A stretch of 64,000 nucleotides of DNA from Fen-1254 sp963778945. GTDB lineage: Bacteria; Bacteroidota; Ignavibacteria; UBA10030. Under the pieces are notes generated by a model. It made no database searches, was not told where the DNA came from, and saw only the letters and a program-made list of their open reading frames with translations. Location: positions 145,423 to 209,422 of the forward strand of contig CAVZWL010000021.1 of the NCBI GenBank assembly GCA_963778945.1, written 5' to 3'. Every line of letters begins with the position of its first letter. Positions within the stretch are counted from its first letter, which is position 1. Below are positions 43,321-52,349 of this stretch, one piece after another. Both the position numbers and the translations under genes were made by a program.

Positions 43321-44483
43321 TTACCCGATAAATCTCAATCCGTCCACGATCTTCATCCGCAGTGCACGCTGGAGCGGGAAGATGGATGCCAGAACACCGA
43401 TCGTCAGCGCCGCGGCTCCGGCAAGTATAACCGTTTCAGGAGTAATAAAGAAATACGGAAAAAATCCTTTCGGCATTTTTGCTTCAATGCCTGCCACGAA
43501 CGGATAGGTGATAAGCAGTCCCGCAGCGGCGCCGAAAGCCGAAATCAGCATAGACTCTCCGAATATCAGTCCGAACAAATGCCCGCCGGAAAAACCGAGC
43601 GTCTTCAGCACCGCATATTCGCGAGTCCGTTCGCGTGCGGACATGATCATCGTATTCCCGAGCACAAGCATAATGATGCCGATAATAATAAACGAGACGG
43701 CATTCATTGCGTTGAGCAGCGAACTAAATCCAGCAATAAATCCTTGCGTAAAGGCGCGCTCTGTTTCCGTTTTTGTTTCGTTGGAAGAATTTTTAAACAA
43801 TGCATCGATCTGTTCGGAGATTGCCGCCGCTTGCGATGCGATTTTTGATCTTTATAATGTACCATCCCACCTGACCTGCACGGCCGGGCATGTCCTGTTT
43901 CATCCGTTCGTCGATATACTGCCAGTGGAAAAACATCTGCGTTGCATCGGTCACTTTATCCCGCGGGTAATATATACCCCGTACAACAAACGACCATGGA
44001 CCCGGGTAAATATCCCCGTCCATGGAAATGACATCGCCGATTTTAAATCCGTATTGTTTCGCCAGTTCCGAACCCACAACACATGCATTCCGTTCGCTTT
44101 TGAACGTTTCATATTCCTTCGGCGGAAGAACGTATTCCGGATAGACATCGAAAATCGTTTCCGCATCTACGCCCATCCGTCGCAAAGAAATTTTTCTTAT
44201 CGATATAGGTTCCGCCGAACCAATTCGCAAACGATACGGTTTCCACACCGGGAACTTTTGCAATCTGATCCCGGTACGAATAGGGAAGCGGGAAAATGTA
44301 CGAAACCGCTTGACGCGTAATCAGCCGGTTGACCGCCGTCGCATCGATTCCTGCATAATACATATCGACGACGGTACGGAGCACACCGAACGCCATAACC
44401 GCAATTGCCATGCCGAGAACGGTCAGCGCCGTCCGCAGTTTATGGCGCAATGCGTTTTTATAAATAAGTTTGAAAATCCGCAT
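43321..44483 (-). pseudogene. FtsX/MacB-type ABC transporter permease 1, frame broken twice
   Basis: The repaired protein has about 386 residues. It starts MRIFKLIYKNALRHKLRTAL with a membrane segment (LGMAIAVMAFGVLRTV), has a periplasmic domain, and ends in three membrane segments (VSFIIIGIIMLVLGNTMIM, LISAFGAAAGLLITY, ETVILAGAAALTIGVLAS), the FtsX/MacB layout. Extra bases are at 44180 (repair gives FFARMGVDAETIFD) and in the plus-strand T run 43842-43846 (repair gives KIKIASQAAAISEQIDALF). It pairs with the permease at 41830-42998, from which it is separated by a repeat cluster. Confidence 0.83.
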
Positions 44484-44492
44484 AGCGCCTCC

Positions 44493-45168
44493 TTATGACA
44501 ATTCGCCTTTATCGAGATGATGTGTTACCGTCGCTTTTTCAGCAGCGCGGGGATCGTGCGTCACCATGACGATGGTTTTTTTAAATTCCTTATTCAATCG
44601 TTCAAGAAGAACCATAATCTCTTCTGCCGAACGCTTGTCCAGGTCTCCGGTCGGTTCGTCCGCTACAAGCAGCGTCGGATCTGTTACGATTGCACGGGCA
44701 ATAGCGACACGCTGTTCCTGCCCGCCGGAAAGCTGTTTGGGATAATGGTGAATACGGTCGCTCAAGCCCACAACATCGAGCGCCAGTTCGACATGCTTCC
44801 TGCGTTCGGTTTTGGAAAGCGATGTGAGAAGAAGCGGGAGTTCTACATTTTCAAACGCTGTCAGAACCGGAAGCAAATTATAGAATTGAAAGACAAATCC
44901 CACATGCTGCGAACGCCATTTTGCAAGAGCCGTTTCACTTAAGCTGCCGATATCAGTTCCGCCGACAATGATTTTTCCCATGCTGGGCCGGTCGATGCCG
45001 GCGATGAGATTCAGAAGCGTTGTCTTTCCGGAACCGGAAGGCCCCATAAGACAGAGAAACTCTCCATCTGGAACGTCTATGGAAATATCTTTCGAGTACC
45101 GGAACTTCAAAACTGTCCCGCCAATAGGATTTTGAAACGCCCTGAACCTGAATAATCGCTTGTGCCAT
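44493..45168 (-). pseudogene. LolD/MacB-type ABC transporter ATP-binding protein, frame broken once
   Basis: The true start is the ATG at 45168 (MAQAIIQVQGVSKSYWRDSF). As read the frame is lost at VPVLERYF; dropping the base at 45093 gives VPVLKDISIDVPDGEFLCLM. The ATPase then has Walker A GPSGSGKTT, Q-loop FVFQFYNLLP, signature LSGGQEQRVAIARA, Walker B LLVADEPTGDLD and the H-loop His in VTHDP. The repaired length is about 224 residues, the normal LolD size. It should energise export or lipoprotein release with the two permeases beside it. A longer upstream frame (to 45245) is not real. Confidence 0.87.
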
Positions 45169-45183
45169 AGAGAAATTCCTTTA

Positions 45184-45301
45184 AAAGACAGCAAATGGTG
45201 AATAGTGAATCGTAAATTGTTATACAAAAACCAACAAAGCAACAAAGTAAAGAACTGAATAACATTTCACACGAACCAAGCACTACGAACTAAGAACGAA
45301 T
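45184..45301. repeat. Heptamer arrays upstream of the ABC ATPase gene
   Basis: The spacer between the MFP gene and the ATPase has AGCAAATGGTGAATAGTGAA (TTTACCA family, reversed) near 45188, CAACAAAGCAACAAAG near 45230, and ACGAACCAAGCACTACGAAC with CTAAGAACG (45272-45300) of the GAAC family. The last block ends directly at the 3' end of the MFP gene. Confidence 0.65.
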
Positions 45302-45308
45302 GAACTTA

Positions 45309-46522
45309 TTATTGAATCTTCACCTTGACTCCGTCTGAAATATTTGGACCCAGATTGTCGATCACTTTTTCTCCGACCGTAAGGCCGTCGATAATTTCTA
45401 TCGAAGATCCGAGCAGCCGTCCCGTCGTAAGAGGAACAGCAGATGCCGCGTTGTCCGTGACACGAAATGCTACTTTTTTTCCGTCTCGTTCCGTTACTGC
45501 GCTGGCAGGAAGAGAAAGGAACGGTTTATCCTTCAAAGAGGCTTTCTCCGACGGTTTCGTTAAGAATAAAACTTTCGCTCCCATTTCCGGCAGAACACGG
45601 CTGTCGTATTTGATAAACGCAACCTTGACCAGTACCGTTGCCTTCGACCGGTCCGCGGTCGGAACAATCTTCGCAACAAAACCCTGATAGCGCACTCCCG
45701 GATATGCATCCAGCGTGATCTCGCACGGTTGGTTCGGAACGACATGTTCGATATTGGACTCGGATACATCCGCTTCCACCTGAAGCGAGGACATATCGGC
45801 AATGGTTACAACCGCCGATTTCGAACTGACGCTGGCAGCCATGGGCACGACCATCTCGCCTATATCGGCATCTTTGGTCAGAACCGTCCCGCTGAACGGG
45901 GCGCGGATCACCGTATTTTCCATTGCAACTTCCGCCCCTGTGACACCGGCTTCAGCAACTTCGATGGAAGCTTTAACGCGCGCATATTGGGCCTGAGCGC
46001 TTCTCATAATCCGCCTGCGTCACAAGATTTTTTTCCCACAACGATTTTTCCCGCCTCAATGTCTGCTCTGCGGTAAGAAGATCGGCTTCAGCGACTGCTT
46101 CCGATGCGCGCGCCTGCACAAGCGCGGCATGCACGTCCGAGTCTTCGATCCTCGCTATGATTTGTCCCTTCTCCACATGATCCCCTTCGACAACGCCAAG
46201 GTATACGAGCCTGCCCGTCGCTTTGGAAGCAACGGCCGCTTTCCGCTGGGCAACGACGTAACCGCTTGCGGTCAGAACGGCATTCGATTGGGAAGGGGAT
46301 ATCCATGCGACTGTGGTCAGTTTGACCTCGATATCAGGTGCAAAAAATTTCTTTCCCGCCGTAAATTCCGCCCGCAATAAGCACAAGAACGACGATAAAA
46401 CTTATAATGTAAGCCGGCAGTTTTTTCGGAGGGCCGTCCTGTGACTTTTCAGACCGGTGAATGCGTAATGCCGACAAATCAACCTGTTCCGATTCCATTC
46501 TTTCCAGATTCCTTTTAATCAA
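45309..46522 (-). pseudogene. Periplasmic adaptor (HlyD/MFP family) of the ABC exporter, frame broken twice
   Basis: The repaired protein of about 403 residues has a cytoplasmic N-terminus, one membrane segment (AYIISFIVVLVLIAGGIYGG), a lipoyl/barrel-sandwich region (AVASKATGRLVYLGVVEGDH), a coiled-coil hairpin (HAALVQARASEAVAEADLL), then VIRAPFSGTVLTKDADIGE and a C-terminal beta-barrel. Extra bases lie in the CCC at 46355-46357 (repair gives GGKKFFAPDIEV) and in the TT at 46001-46002 (repair gives QADYESAQAQYARV). It should span the periplasm between the permeases and an outer-membrane channel; no TolC-like gene is in the window. It is the first gene of the export operon. Confidence 0.85.
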
Positions 46523-46783
46523 AAGACGTTGTTGTAAACGAATTCGAGACAGAAAAAGTTCGTTGACTCGACATTTGCTTTTTTCAGAAGAACTTTCCTA
46601 TTTCTGTTCTTCCAATATACGATTATATAGAATGAGGGGTGCACGGAATTCGGTTAATGAAGGTGTCTTTTCGGCAAACGGCAATAAAATTTAATATTTT
46701 TTTTAACCCGAAGAAAAACGAAACAGGAAAAGACGCTATAAGGAAAGAATGTAAAAAACATTAATAAACAACTGATTTTTGGC

Positions 46784-46812
46784 TTGCACACAAAATAAAA
46801 TTATGTTATTAT
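46784..46812 (+). promoter_or_regulatory. glnN promoter P1 (upstream copy)
   Basis: TTGCAC (46784-46789), a 17-bp spacer and TATTAT (46807-46812) make a sigma-70-type promoter. It lies in the first copy of the duplicated leader. Confidence 0.6.
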
Positions 46813-46876
46813 AGTTGCGAACATAAATAAATAAGGTGGATTACAATGGGACACTAATAAACAACCGATTTTTGGC

Positions 46877-46905
46877 TTGCGTACAAAACAAAATTATGTT
46901 ATTAT
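46877..46905 (+). promoter_or_regulatory. glnN promoter P2 (downstream copy)
   Basis: TTGCGT (46877-46882), a 17-bp spacer and TATTAT (46900-46905) are the second-copy equivalents of P1, 93 bp further on. The true gene follows after AAGGAGA at about 46944-46950. Confidence 0.6.
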
Positions 46906-46960
46906 ACAAGCAAACATAAATAAATAAGGCAGACAACTTTTTTAAGGAGAAATAAACGAC

Positions 46961-49063
46961 ATGGCAAGTGAAATTATTCCTCAGGAATCGCTCGAGAACA
47001 CATTCGGTTCCAATGTCTTCAATGAGGCGGTTATGCGCACACGCCTGCCGAAGGCAGCATTTAAAGCGCTGAAAAAGACCATTGACGAGGGATTGCCTCT
47101 CGATCCAACGGTTGCGGATATCGTTGCGAATGCTATGAAAGATTGGGCTATTGAAAAAGGCGCAACGCATTTTACGCATTGGTTTCAGCCGATGACCGGA
47201 ATTACGGCGGAAAAGCACGATTCGTTCATTTCCCCGACATCCGATGGAAAAATCATTGTGGAATTTTCCGGCAAAGAATTGATCAAAGGCGAGCCGGATG
47301 CATCGTCGTTCCCTTCCGGCGGATTGCGTTCAACATTCGAAGCGCGCGGTTATACAGCATGGGACTGCACTTCGCCTGCTTTTTATAAAAACAACACTCT
47401 CTATATTCCGACCGCTTTCTGCTCGTACACCGGAGAAGCGCTGGACAAGAAAACGCCGCTGCTGCGTTCGATGCAAGCGCTTTCCAAACAGGCAGTACGC
47501 ATTCTTCGCGCATTCGGCAACACCACGGCGACTAAAGTCACCACCACCGTCGGACCTGAACAAGAATATTTTGTCATTGATAAAAAATTATATGAAAAGC
47601 GAAAAGATCTTATCCTGACCGGCCGCACATTGTTCGGCTCCAAGCCGCCCAAGGGACAGGAACTGGAAGATCATTATTTCGGCATACTCAAAGAACGTAT
47701 TGCCGCATTCATGCTGGAAGTAGATCAGGAATTGTGGAAACTCGGCGTGCTTTCCAAAACGAAACATAATGAAGTTGCGCCTGCACAGCATGAACTGGCT
47801 CCGATATTCACCACCACGAACATCGCAACCGATCACAATCAACTTGTGATGGAAACTCTCAGGAAGGTAGCCAACCGTCACGGTTTGGTCGCATTACTCC
47901 ACGAAAAACCGTTCGCCGGCGTCAACGGTTCCGGAAAGCACAATAACTGGTCGATGGCTTCCAACGACGGACAGAATCTGCTGGAACCGGGCAAGACACC
48001 GCACGATAATGAACAATTTCTCGTCTTCCTTGCTGCAGTTCTGGAAGCGGTAGACGAATATGCAGACGTGCTCCGTGTCTCAGCGGCAAATCCGGGCAAC
48101 GATCACCGCCTCGGTGCAAACGAAGCGCCTCCCGCAATCATTTCTGCATTCCTCGGCGAACAACTGACCGACATTCTCGAGCAGATCGAGAACGGCGGAG
48201 CAAAGTCGTCGAAGAGCGGCGGTGAATTGAAGCTCGGCGTTACCACGCTGCCGGCGCTTCCCAAAGACGCAACCGACCGCAACCGCACTTCACCGTTTGC
48301 GTTCACAGGCAATAAGTTCGAATTTCGTATGGTCGCTTCCTCAGCTTCCATCGCAGAACCGAACACAGCTTTGAATACTATTGTCGCGGAAACTCTTTCC
48401 CGCGTAGCGGACAGGCTGGAAAAAGCGAAAGATGTCGATGCCGAAGCACAGGCGATCGTCAAAGAGATCGTAAAAAAGCACAAGCGGATTATCTTCAACG
48501 GCAACAACTACGCAGAAGATTGGCTGGTCGAAGCCGAAAAACGCGGATTGCCGAACATCAAATCGACCGTTGCTGCAATCTCAGCGCTGATCACAGACAA
48601 GACCGTTAAGCTCTATGAAAAACACGGCGTGCTGACCAAGGAAGAATTGCATTCCCGCTATGAAATTTATCTGGAAAACTATATTAAAGTCATCAATATC
48701 GAAGCATTGACTGCCCTGGATATGGCAAAGCGTGAAATCCTTCCGGCTTCGCTCGAATATGCCGGAAACGTGGCATCTGAAATAGCAGCAATAAAGAATG
48801 CGGGATCGAAATCGGCTGCAGCAGAAAAACTGCTTGCCGAACTGACAGCGACAATCGATTCTTTCGGAAAGAACATCGAAGCGCTCGAAGCATCGCTCGC
48901 CGGCGGTCATTCGGGCAGCGTTTTCAAACATGCCGAATACCATCGCGACGTTGTTTTTACCGCTATGGCCGCATTGAGAGTCGACGGCGACAAATTAGAA
49001 ACACTCGTCGACGAAAGAGTCTGGCCCCTGCCGACCTACGCCGATCTTCTGTTCAGAGTCTAG
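46961..49063 (+). CDS. glnN: Type III glutamine synthetase
   Basis: GlnN condenses ammonium with glutamate using ATP in the cytoplasm. The 700-residue length and the N-terminal AFKALKKTIDEGLPLDP and THWFQPMTGITAEKHDSF stretch are diagnostic for the large GSIII found in Bacteroidetes and cyanobacteria, as are SFPSGGLRSTFEARGYTAWD and EVAPAQHELAPIF. The gene has a strong ribosome site and duplicated promoters. Upstream of it is a 438-bp spacer (46523-46960), the right half of which is the duplicated leader; the left half shows no gene. A good terminator follows. Confidence 0.95.
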   Translation: MASEIIPQESLENTFGSNVFNEAVMRTRLPKAAFKALKKTIDEGLPLDPTVADIVANAMKDWAIEKGATHFTHWFQPMTGITAEKHDSFISPTSDGKIIVEFSGKELIKGEPDASSFPSGGLRSTFEARGYTAWDCTSPAFYKNNTLYIPTAFCSYTGEALDKKTPLLRSMQALSKQAVRILRAFGNTTATKVTTTVGPEQEYFVIDKKLYEKRKDLILTGRTLFGSKPPKGQELEDHYFGILKERIAAFMLEVDQELWKLGVLSKTKHNEVAPAQHELAPIFTTTNIATDHNQLVMETLRKVANRHGLVALLHEKPFAGVNGSGKHNNWSMASNDGQNLLEPGKTPHDNEQFLVFLAAVLEAVDEYADVLRVSAANPGNDHRLGANEAPPAIISAFLGEQLTDILEQIENGGAKSSKSGGELKLGVTTLPALPKDATDRNRTSPFAFTGNKFEFRMVASSASIAEPNTALNTIVAETLSRVADRLEKAKDVDAEAQAIVKEIVKKHKRIIFNGNNYAEDWLVEAEKRGLPNIKSTVAAISALITDKTVKLYEKHGVLTKEELHSRYEIYLENYIKVINIEALTALDMAKREILPASLEYAGNVASEIAAIKNAGSKSAAAEKLLAELTATIDSFGKNIEALEASLAGGHSGSVFKHAEYHRDVVFTAMAALRVDGDKLETLVDERVWPLPTYADLLFRV

Positions 49064-49089
49064 TCGAAGATCGTTCGGTTCAAAAATAC

Positions 49090-49125
49090 AAAACCCGGAA
49101 AGATTTCTTCTTCCCGGGTTTTTTT
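49090..49125 (+). terminator. Rho-independent terminator of glnN
   Basis: AAAACCCGG (49090-49098) and CCGGGTTTT (49114-49122) form a 9-bp stem followed by a T-run, 27 bp after the glnN stop. Confidence 0.9.
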
Positions 49126-49263
49126 ATTTCGATGAATCCCGCCCGCCTCCGACGGGCAAGCAAAGATCACAGTATCCCGCAACGCTCGACAAAGCAAAAA
49201 AGAAGAGATAAAATCAACCATCGGGTGGATGATAATCATCCGATTGGATGGACGATTTTACAT

Positions 49264-49485
49264 ATCAAATCAGTGAACAGTAAATGGTAAATAGTAGCCG
49301 GAGGCCGAGTAATGTTATTAGGCGATAGCGTAATTCCAATTGGGAGATTGCGATTACATGGTAAAGAGAGAAAGTTCGTAGTTCGTTGTTCTTAGTGCTG
49401 AGGTTAATAGAGCGGAATGGCAGATGGTCAAAGTCCTCAAGAATAATTGTTTAACCAAGAACTACGAACCACGAACTCATCAACT
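49264..49485. repeat. Composite repeat cluster with hairpin element A5
   Basis: Left to right: AGTGAACAGTAAATGGTAAA (TTTACCA family reversed, 49272-49291), element A5 inverted (49295-49336; stem ATTAGGC/GCGTAAT with one mismatch), CCAATTGGGAGATTGCGATT, TACATGGTAAAGAG, then GTTCGTAGTTCGTTGTTCTT (49374-49393) and AACCAAGAACTACGAACC (49452-49469). It sits between convergent glnN and the BatE gene. No gene is seen in the 424-bp spacer. The A5 stem partly covaries with copy A4. Confidence 0.75.
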
Positions 49486-49487
49486 TT

Positions 49488-50261
49488 TTATATCTTTTCA
49501 CACACCGACGCTTCGATCCAGCCGACCTTGCCGTCGGCAAGTGTGATCTTGACCCAGCCGCCGACGGCATCGGTCATCTTTACTTTCAACCCTTCATGAA
49601 TCACGAATGCATCGACGCTTTTTGCGTCGGGAGAAGACTTTGCCGTGACAGTCTGTCCCGTAATAATCGAATCGTTGCTTGTCGTATCCTGAAGCGATTG
49701 AATTCCCATCAGTAATCCCCAGAGGCAGATGCATACGAAGGAACCGATCATGACGATCCGCGCTGCACGAATAACACCTGAATGCACGACGATTGACAAA
49801 ACCGCGAGCGAAGCAAAAAATAAAATCCAGAAACAAAGGAACAAGACTTTAACCATTTCCACAGATATCAGCGATCCAACGGCTCGCATCCATTGAACAA
49901 AAAATACTTCCGGAACGGGTTCAATCCGGTCGATGGTCTTAATGGAAAGAAGCCGAAGATTGTGTGCGATGTCCGGATCGTGCGGCCTCAGTCGGGCTGC
50001 GCGCTCGTAGGCAAGTATGGCCTGCGCAAGCTGTTCAAGACGGTACCGGGAATTTCCGAGATTATAATAAACGTCGGCGCTTCTGTATCCCTGATTGATA
50101 ATGCTGTCGTACAGCGCTGCCGCGCCGCGGTAATCTCCGGCACGGTACAGCACATTACCATGCTCAAAAAGCTGCACCGGCGTTTGAGCAGGCATTTGCG
50201 CAGACATTGCACCGCTCAAAAATAGAATGAATAAAAATGCCGGGCCAATGAAATTCTTCAT
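49488..50261 (-). CDS. batE: BatE-like TPR and SH3 protein
   Basis: The 257-residue protein has a signal peptide, TPR repeats (HGNVLYRAGDYRGAAALYDS, VYYNLGNSRYRLEQLAQAIL, about residues 34-110), one or two membrane segments in the middle (VLFLCFWILFFASLAVLSIV, IGSFVCICLWGLLMGI) and a C-terminal bacterial SH3-like domain (GLKVKMTDAVGGWVKITLAD, about 220-255). This is the BatE layout in Bat operons, an envelope complex with roles in stress tolerance. Its ATG overlaps the BatD stop (ATGA). Confidence 0.85.
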   Translation of the reverse strand: MKNFIGPAFLFILFLSGAMSAQMPAQTPVQLFEHGNVLYRAGDYRGAAALYDSIINQGYRSADVYYNLGNSRYRLEQLAQAILAYERAARLRPHDPDIAHNLRLLSIKTIDRIEPVPEVFFVQWMRAVGSLISVEMVKVLFLCFWILFFASLAVLSIVVHSGVIRAARIVMIGSFVCICLWGLLMGIQSLQDTTSNDSIITGQTVTAKSSPDAKSVDAFVIHEGLKVKMTDAVGGWVKITLADGKVGWIEASVCEKI

Positions 50262-52102
50262 GACTGTTTTTCTTCCTTCGCTCGTTTACGGAAGGTCGAT
50301 TCAATTCCCTGAATGGCTTCAGCCGCAGCATCGATGAGTTCTTTTCGCGCTTCTGCCGTATCGGCGCCGGGAGCGTAGCGCGCAAATTCCGCCCGCTCCA
50401 TGCAGAATTGTAATTTTTCCCGAACCCCGGCAGTGACATTGTGTTCCTGAAGCTGCACAAGAGCCCGTTCCAGCGAAAAATGCGCTTTTGGGGTGCGCAG
50501 TTTATGTTCCAGATATTCAGAAAGCGCCTTGAGCACTTCCTCATTATAACTTTGCGGGTTTCCCTGTTGAAGCAGTACGCGTGCTTTTTTCAGCCGTTTG
50601 TTTACTTCGCGCCCTGCAGTTTCAAACAAAAGCTTCGGCATATCGCCGTAAATTTTTTCCATTCTCTTTCGATACACCCATGCGCCCACGAACCCGATCG
50701 GAGGCAGCAGCAATCCGATCAAAAACCAGAGATGAAATTCCGCATCGCCGGCATGCTGTAGAGAACCGAGCGATAGTTTTATGTACCGAATATCATCGCC
50801 GAGAATTCGAACATCTTCCTTGTCCGTTAAGTTTGACGATCCTACTGAAGAAAAATCTTTTCCCGGCTCGATGGTAAATTCAAAGCGAGGAGACCGGAGG
50901 GAAACATACTCCCGGCGCTCAAGATCGAAATAGGAAAAGACCATCGGTTCGACAGCACGCTGTCCCTGGTTGCGGGGAATAAGAAGATATTCTGCGGTTT
51001 TCGTGCCATGAATGGCACCGCCGTCTCTTTTTACATCTTCTGCAATTTTCGGTTCGTACGATTCGATATCCGCCGGCAATTGCGGCTTCGGAATTGTTAC
51101 CAGTTTGATATTGCCGGTTCCGGAAACTGCAAGTTTAAGCGTGATAGCATCTCCCGCTTTGACTCTCTTCTTGTCCGCACTTGCCAAGAAGGTGAAACGG
51201 CCGATCGCACCGGAAAATCCGGAGGGAGCGTTCGCGGGAATCGGATCTACGGTGATGGTCAGCGGATTCGATTTAAAATTCATATTAACCGTTTGCACCT
51301 GCTGGAAAAATGGATCGTTGAAAAAGGAATCGAACGGATCGTTGGAGCGGCGCTTCGACTGCATTTGCACGGAACAGGTGACCTCCAGCGGAGCTATCTT
51401 AAGCTGTCCCGCTTGAGTTGCAAAGAGCGCCGTTTTCTTCATCGTGATAACGCGGTATTGTTTTCCGTTAAGGGTTTCGTTCGACGCCGCCGGCTGCTTC
51501 GGCATATCAAAATCTTCGCTCCAGAATCCTTCAAATGTGGGAGCTTTTGCCAGATCGTACCCGGCAACGGAAAGACGCGTGAATAATCGAAAAGTGACCG
51601 TCAGTTGTTCTCCCAGGCGGACACGCTCTTTATCTGCATAGGCTTTGATAAACAAATTATCGCCGACGCTGGCGGTACTAACCGCCTCCTGCTTTTTCTG
51701 CGCCTGTTGAGGTTTGCCCTGAGTCACTTCTATGCTCAGTGGTTCGGTCTTAAGCGTTTTTCCTTGATATTCAATCGATGCCGGCTCGATCGTAAATTTT
51801 CCGGTCTGCCGTGCATAGAGCATATATACATACGATACGGACCCGGACATCTGTCCGTTGATCCATTGCATGTTGGTGGATTGATTTGGACCCGAGGTGA
51901 CTACAAACGGCGCAAAATTCGGCGGCTTTAAATTTTTGACTCCGTTTACACTGCTGCCGGACACTGTAAACGTCACTTGAAATTGTTCTCCCGCTGCGAC
52001 TTTGTTTTGATCGACTGAGGCGGTAAACGTCCCGTCCTGCGCGCAAAGCGGCAGTAAAGCCATGAAAAATACAAAAGTTATATATATAGCCGATCGTTTC
52101 AT
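50258..52102 (-). CDS. batD: BatD (oxygen tolerance) family protein
   Basis: The 614-residue protein begins with a signal peptide (MKRSAIYITFVFFMALLPLCA). Several Ig-like beta-domains follow (DQNKVAAGEQFQVTFTVSGS near residues 31-50, and RVRLGEQLTVTFRLFTRLS near 160-178). One membrane segment is near 480-500 (FHLWFLIGLLLPPIGFVGAW), then a cytoplasmic tail with coiled segments (about 505-614). Length and layout fit BatD. It overlaps BatE by 4 bp and is separated from BatB/C by 247 bp of repeats. Confidence 0.9.
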   Translation of the reverse strand: MKRSAIYITFVFFMALLPLCAQDGTFTASVDQNKVAAGEQFQVTFTVSGSSVNGVKNLKPPNFAPFVVTSGPNQSTNMQWINGQMSGSVSYVYMLYARQTGKFTIEPASIEYQGKTLKTEPLSIEVTQGKPQQAQKKQEAVSTASVGDNLFIKAYADKERVRLGEQLTVTFRLFTRLSVAGYDLAKAPTFEGFWSEDFDMPKQPAASNETLNGKQYRVITMKKTALFATQAGQLKIAPLEVTCSVQMQSKRRSNDPFDSFFNDPFFQQVQTVNMNFKSNPLTITVDPIPANAPSGFSGAIGRFTFLASADKKRVKAGDAITLKLAVSGTGNIKLVTIPKPQLPADIESYEPKIAEDVKRDGGAIHGTKTAEYLLIPRNQGQRAVEPMVFSYFDLERREYVSLRSPRFEFTIEPGKDFSSVGSSNLTDKEDVRILGDDIRYIKLSLGSLQHAGDAEFHLWFLIGLLLPPIGFVGAWVYRKRMEKIYGDMPKLLFETAGREVNKRLKKARVLLQQGNPQSYNEEVLKALSEYLEHKLRTPKAHFSLERALVQLQEHNVTAGVREKLQFCMERAEFARYAPGADTAEARKELIDAAAEAIQGIESTFRKRAKEEKQS

Positions 52103-52137
52103 TTCAACTACAAGCTGCTTACTATCACGTACTGTTT

Positions 52138-52343
52138 TTCATTTCTTTGGTTCTTTATCGCCAAGAACTTAGAACTAAGCACCACGAACTTTCTCTCTTT
52201 ACCATGTAATCGCATACTCCTCATTGGAATGAGGCTGTCGCGTAATAACATGATGAGGTCTCCGTCTACCATTCACCATTTACTATTTACCATTCACTAT
52301 TTACCATTTACCATTTACCATTTACCGTTTACCATTTACCGTT
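52138..52343. repeat. Composite repeat cluster: GAAC heptamers, element A6, 11-unit TTTACCA array
   Basis: GGTTCTTTATCGCC, GAACTTAGAACTAAGC and ACCACGAAC (52140-52189), then TTTACCATGTAATCGCATAC, then degraded element A6 (52226-52268), then a perfect-period array of eleven heptamers (TACCATT, CACCATT, TACTATT and so on) at 52267-52343. It sits inside the Bat operon, between batD and the BatB/C gene. It is the longest array of the TTTACCA family in the window. Confidence 0.85.
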
Positions 52344-52349
52344 TTAAAG

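Larger units (their letters stand above)
46762..46930 (+). repeat. Tandem 93-bp duplication of the glnN leader
   Basis: The stretch beginning TAATAAACAACTGATTTTTG (46762) recurs at 46855 with few changes, including TTGGCTTGC, AAAATTATGTTATTATA, and AACATAAATAAATAAGG. The first copy ends with AAGGTGG and a start-like ATG GGA CAC TAA TAA, a three-codon relic of what was once the gene start. The second copy leads into the true glnN ribosome site. Confidence 0.85.

Noticed and set aside
45169..45245. Upstream extension of the ABC ATPase frame
   Set aside because: The extension is low-complexity repeat DNA. The genuine start at 45168 has a family-typical N-terminus and needs only one base removed.
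41784..46522. Insertion sequence or prophage near the toxin-antitoxin region
   Set aside because: No transposase, integrase or terminal repeats typical of IS elements are found; only the short palindromic and heptamer repeats occur.
46762..46930. Sigma-54 site (TTGGCTTGC) upstream of glnN
   Set aside because: The -24/-12 spacing does not fit, whereas a 17-bp-spaced sigma-70 promoter is present in both copies.
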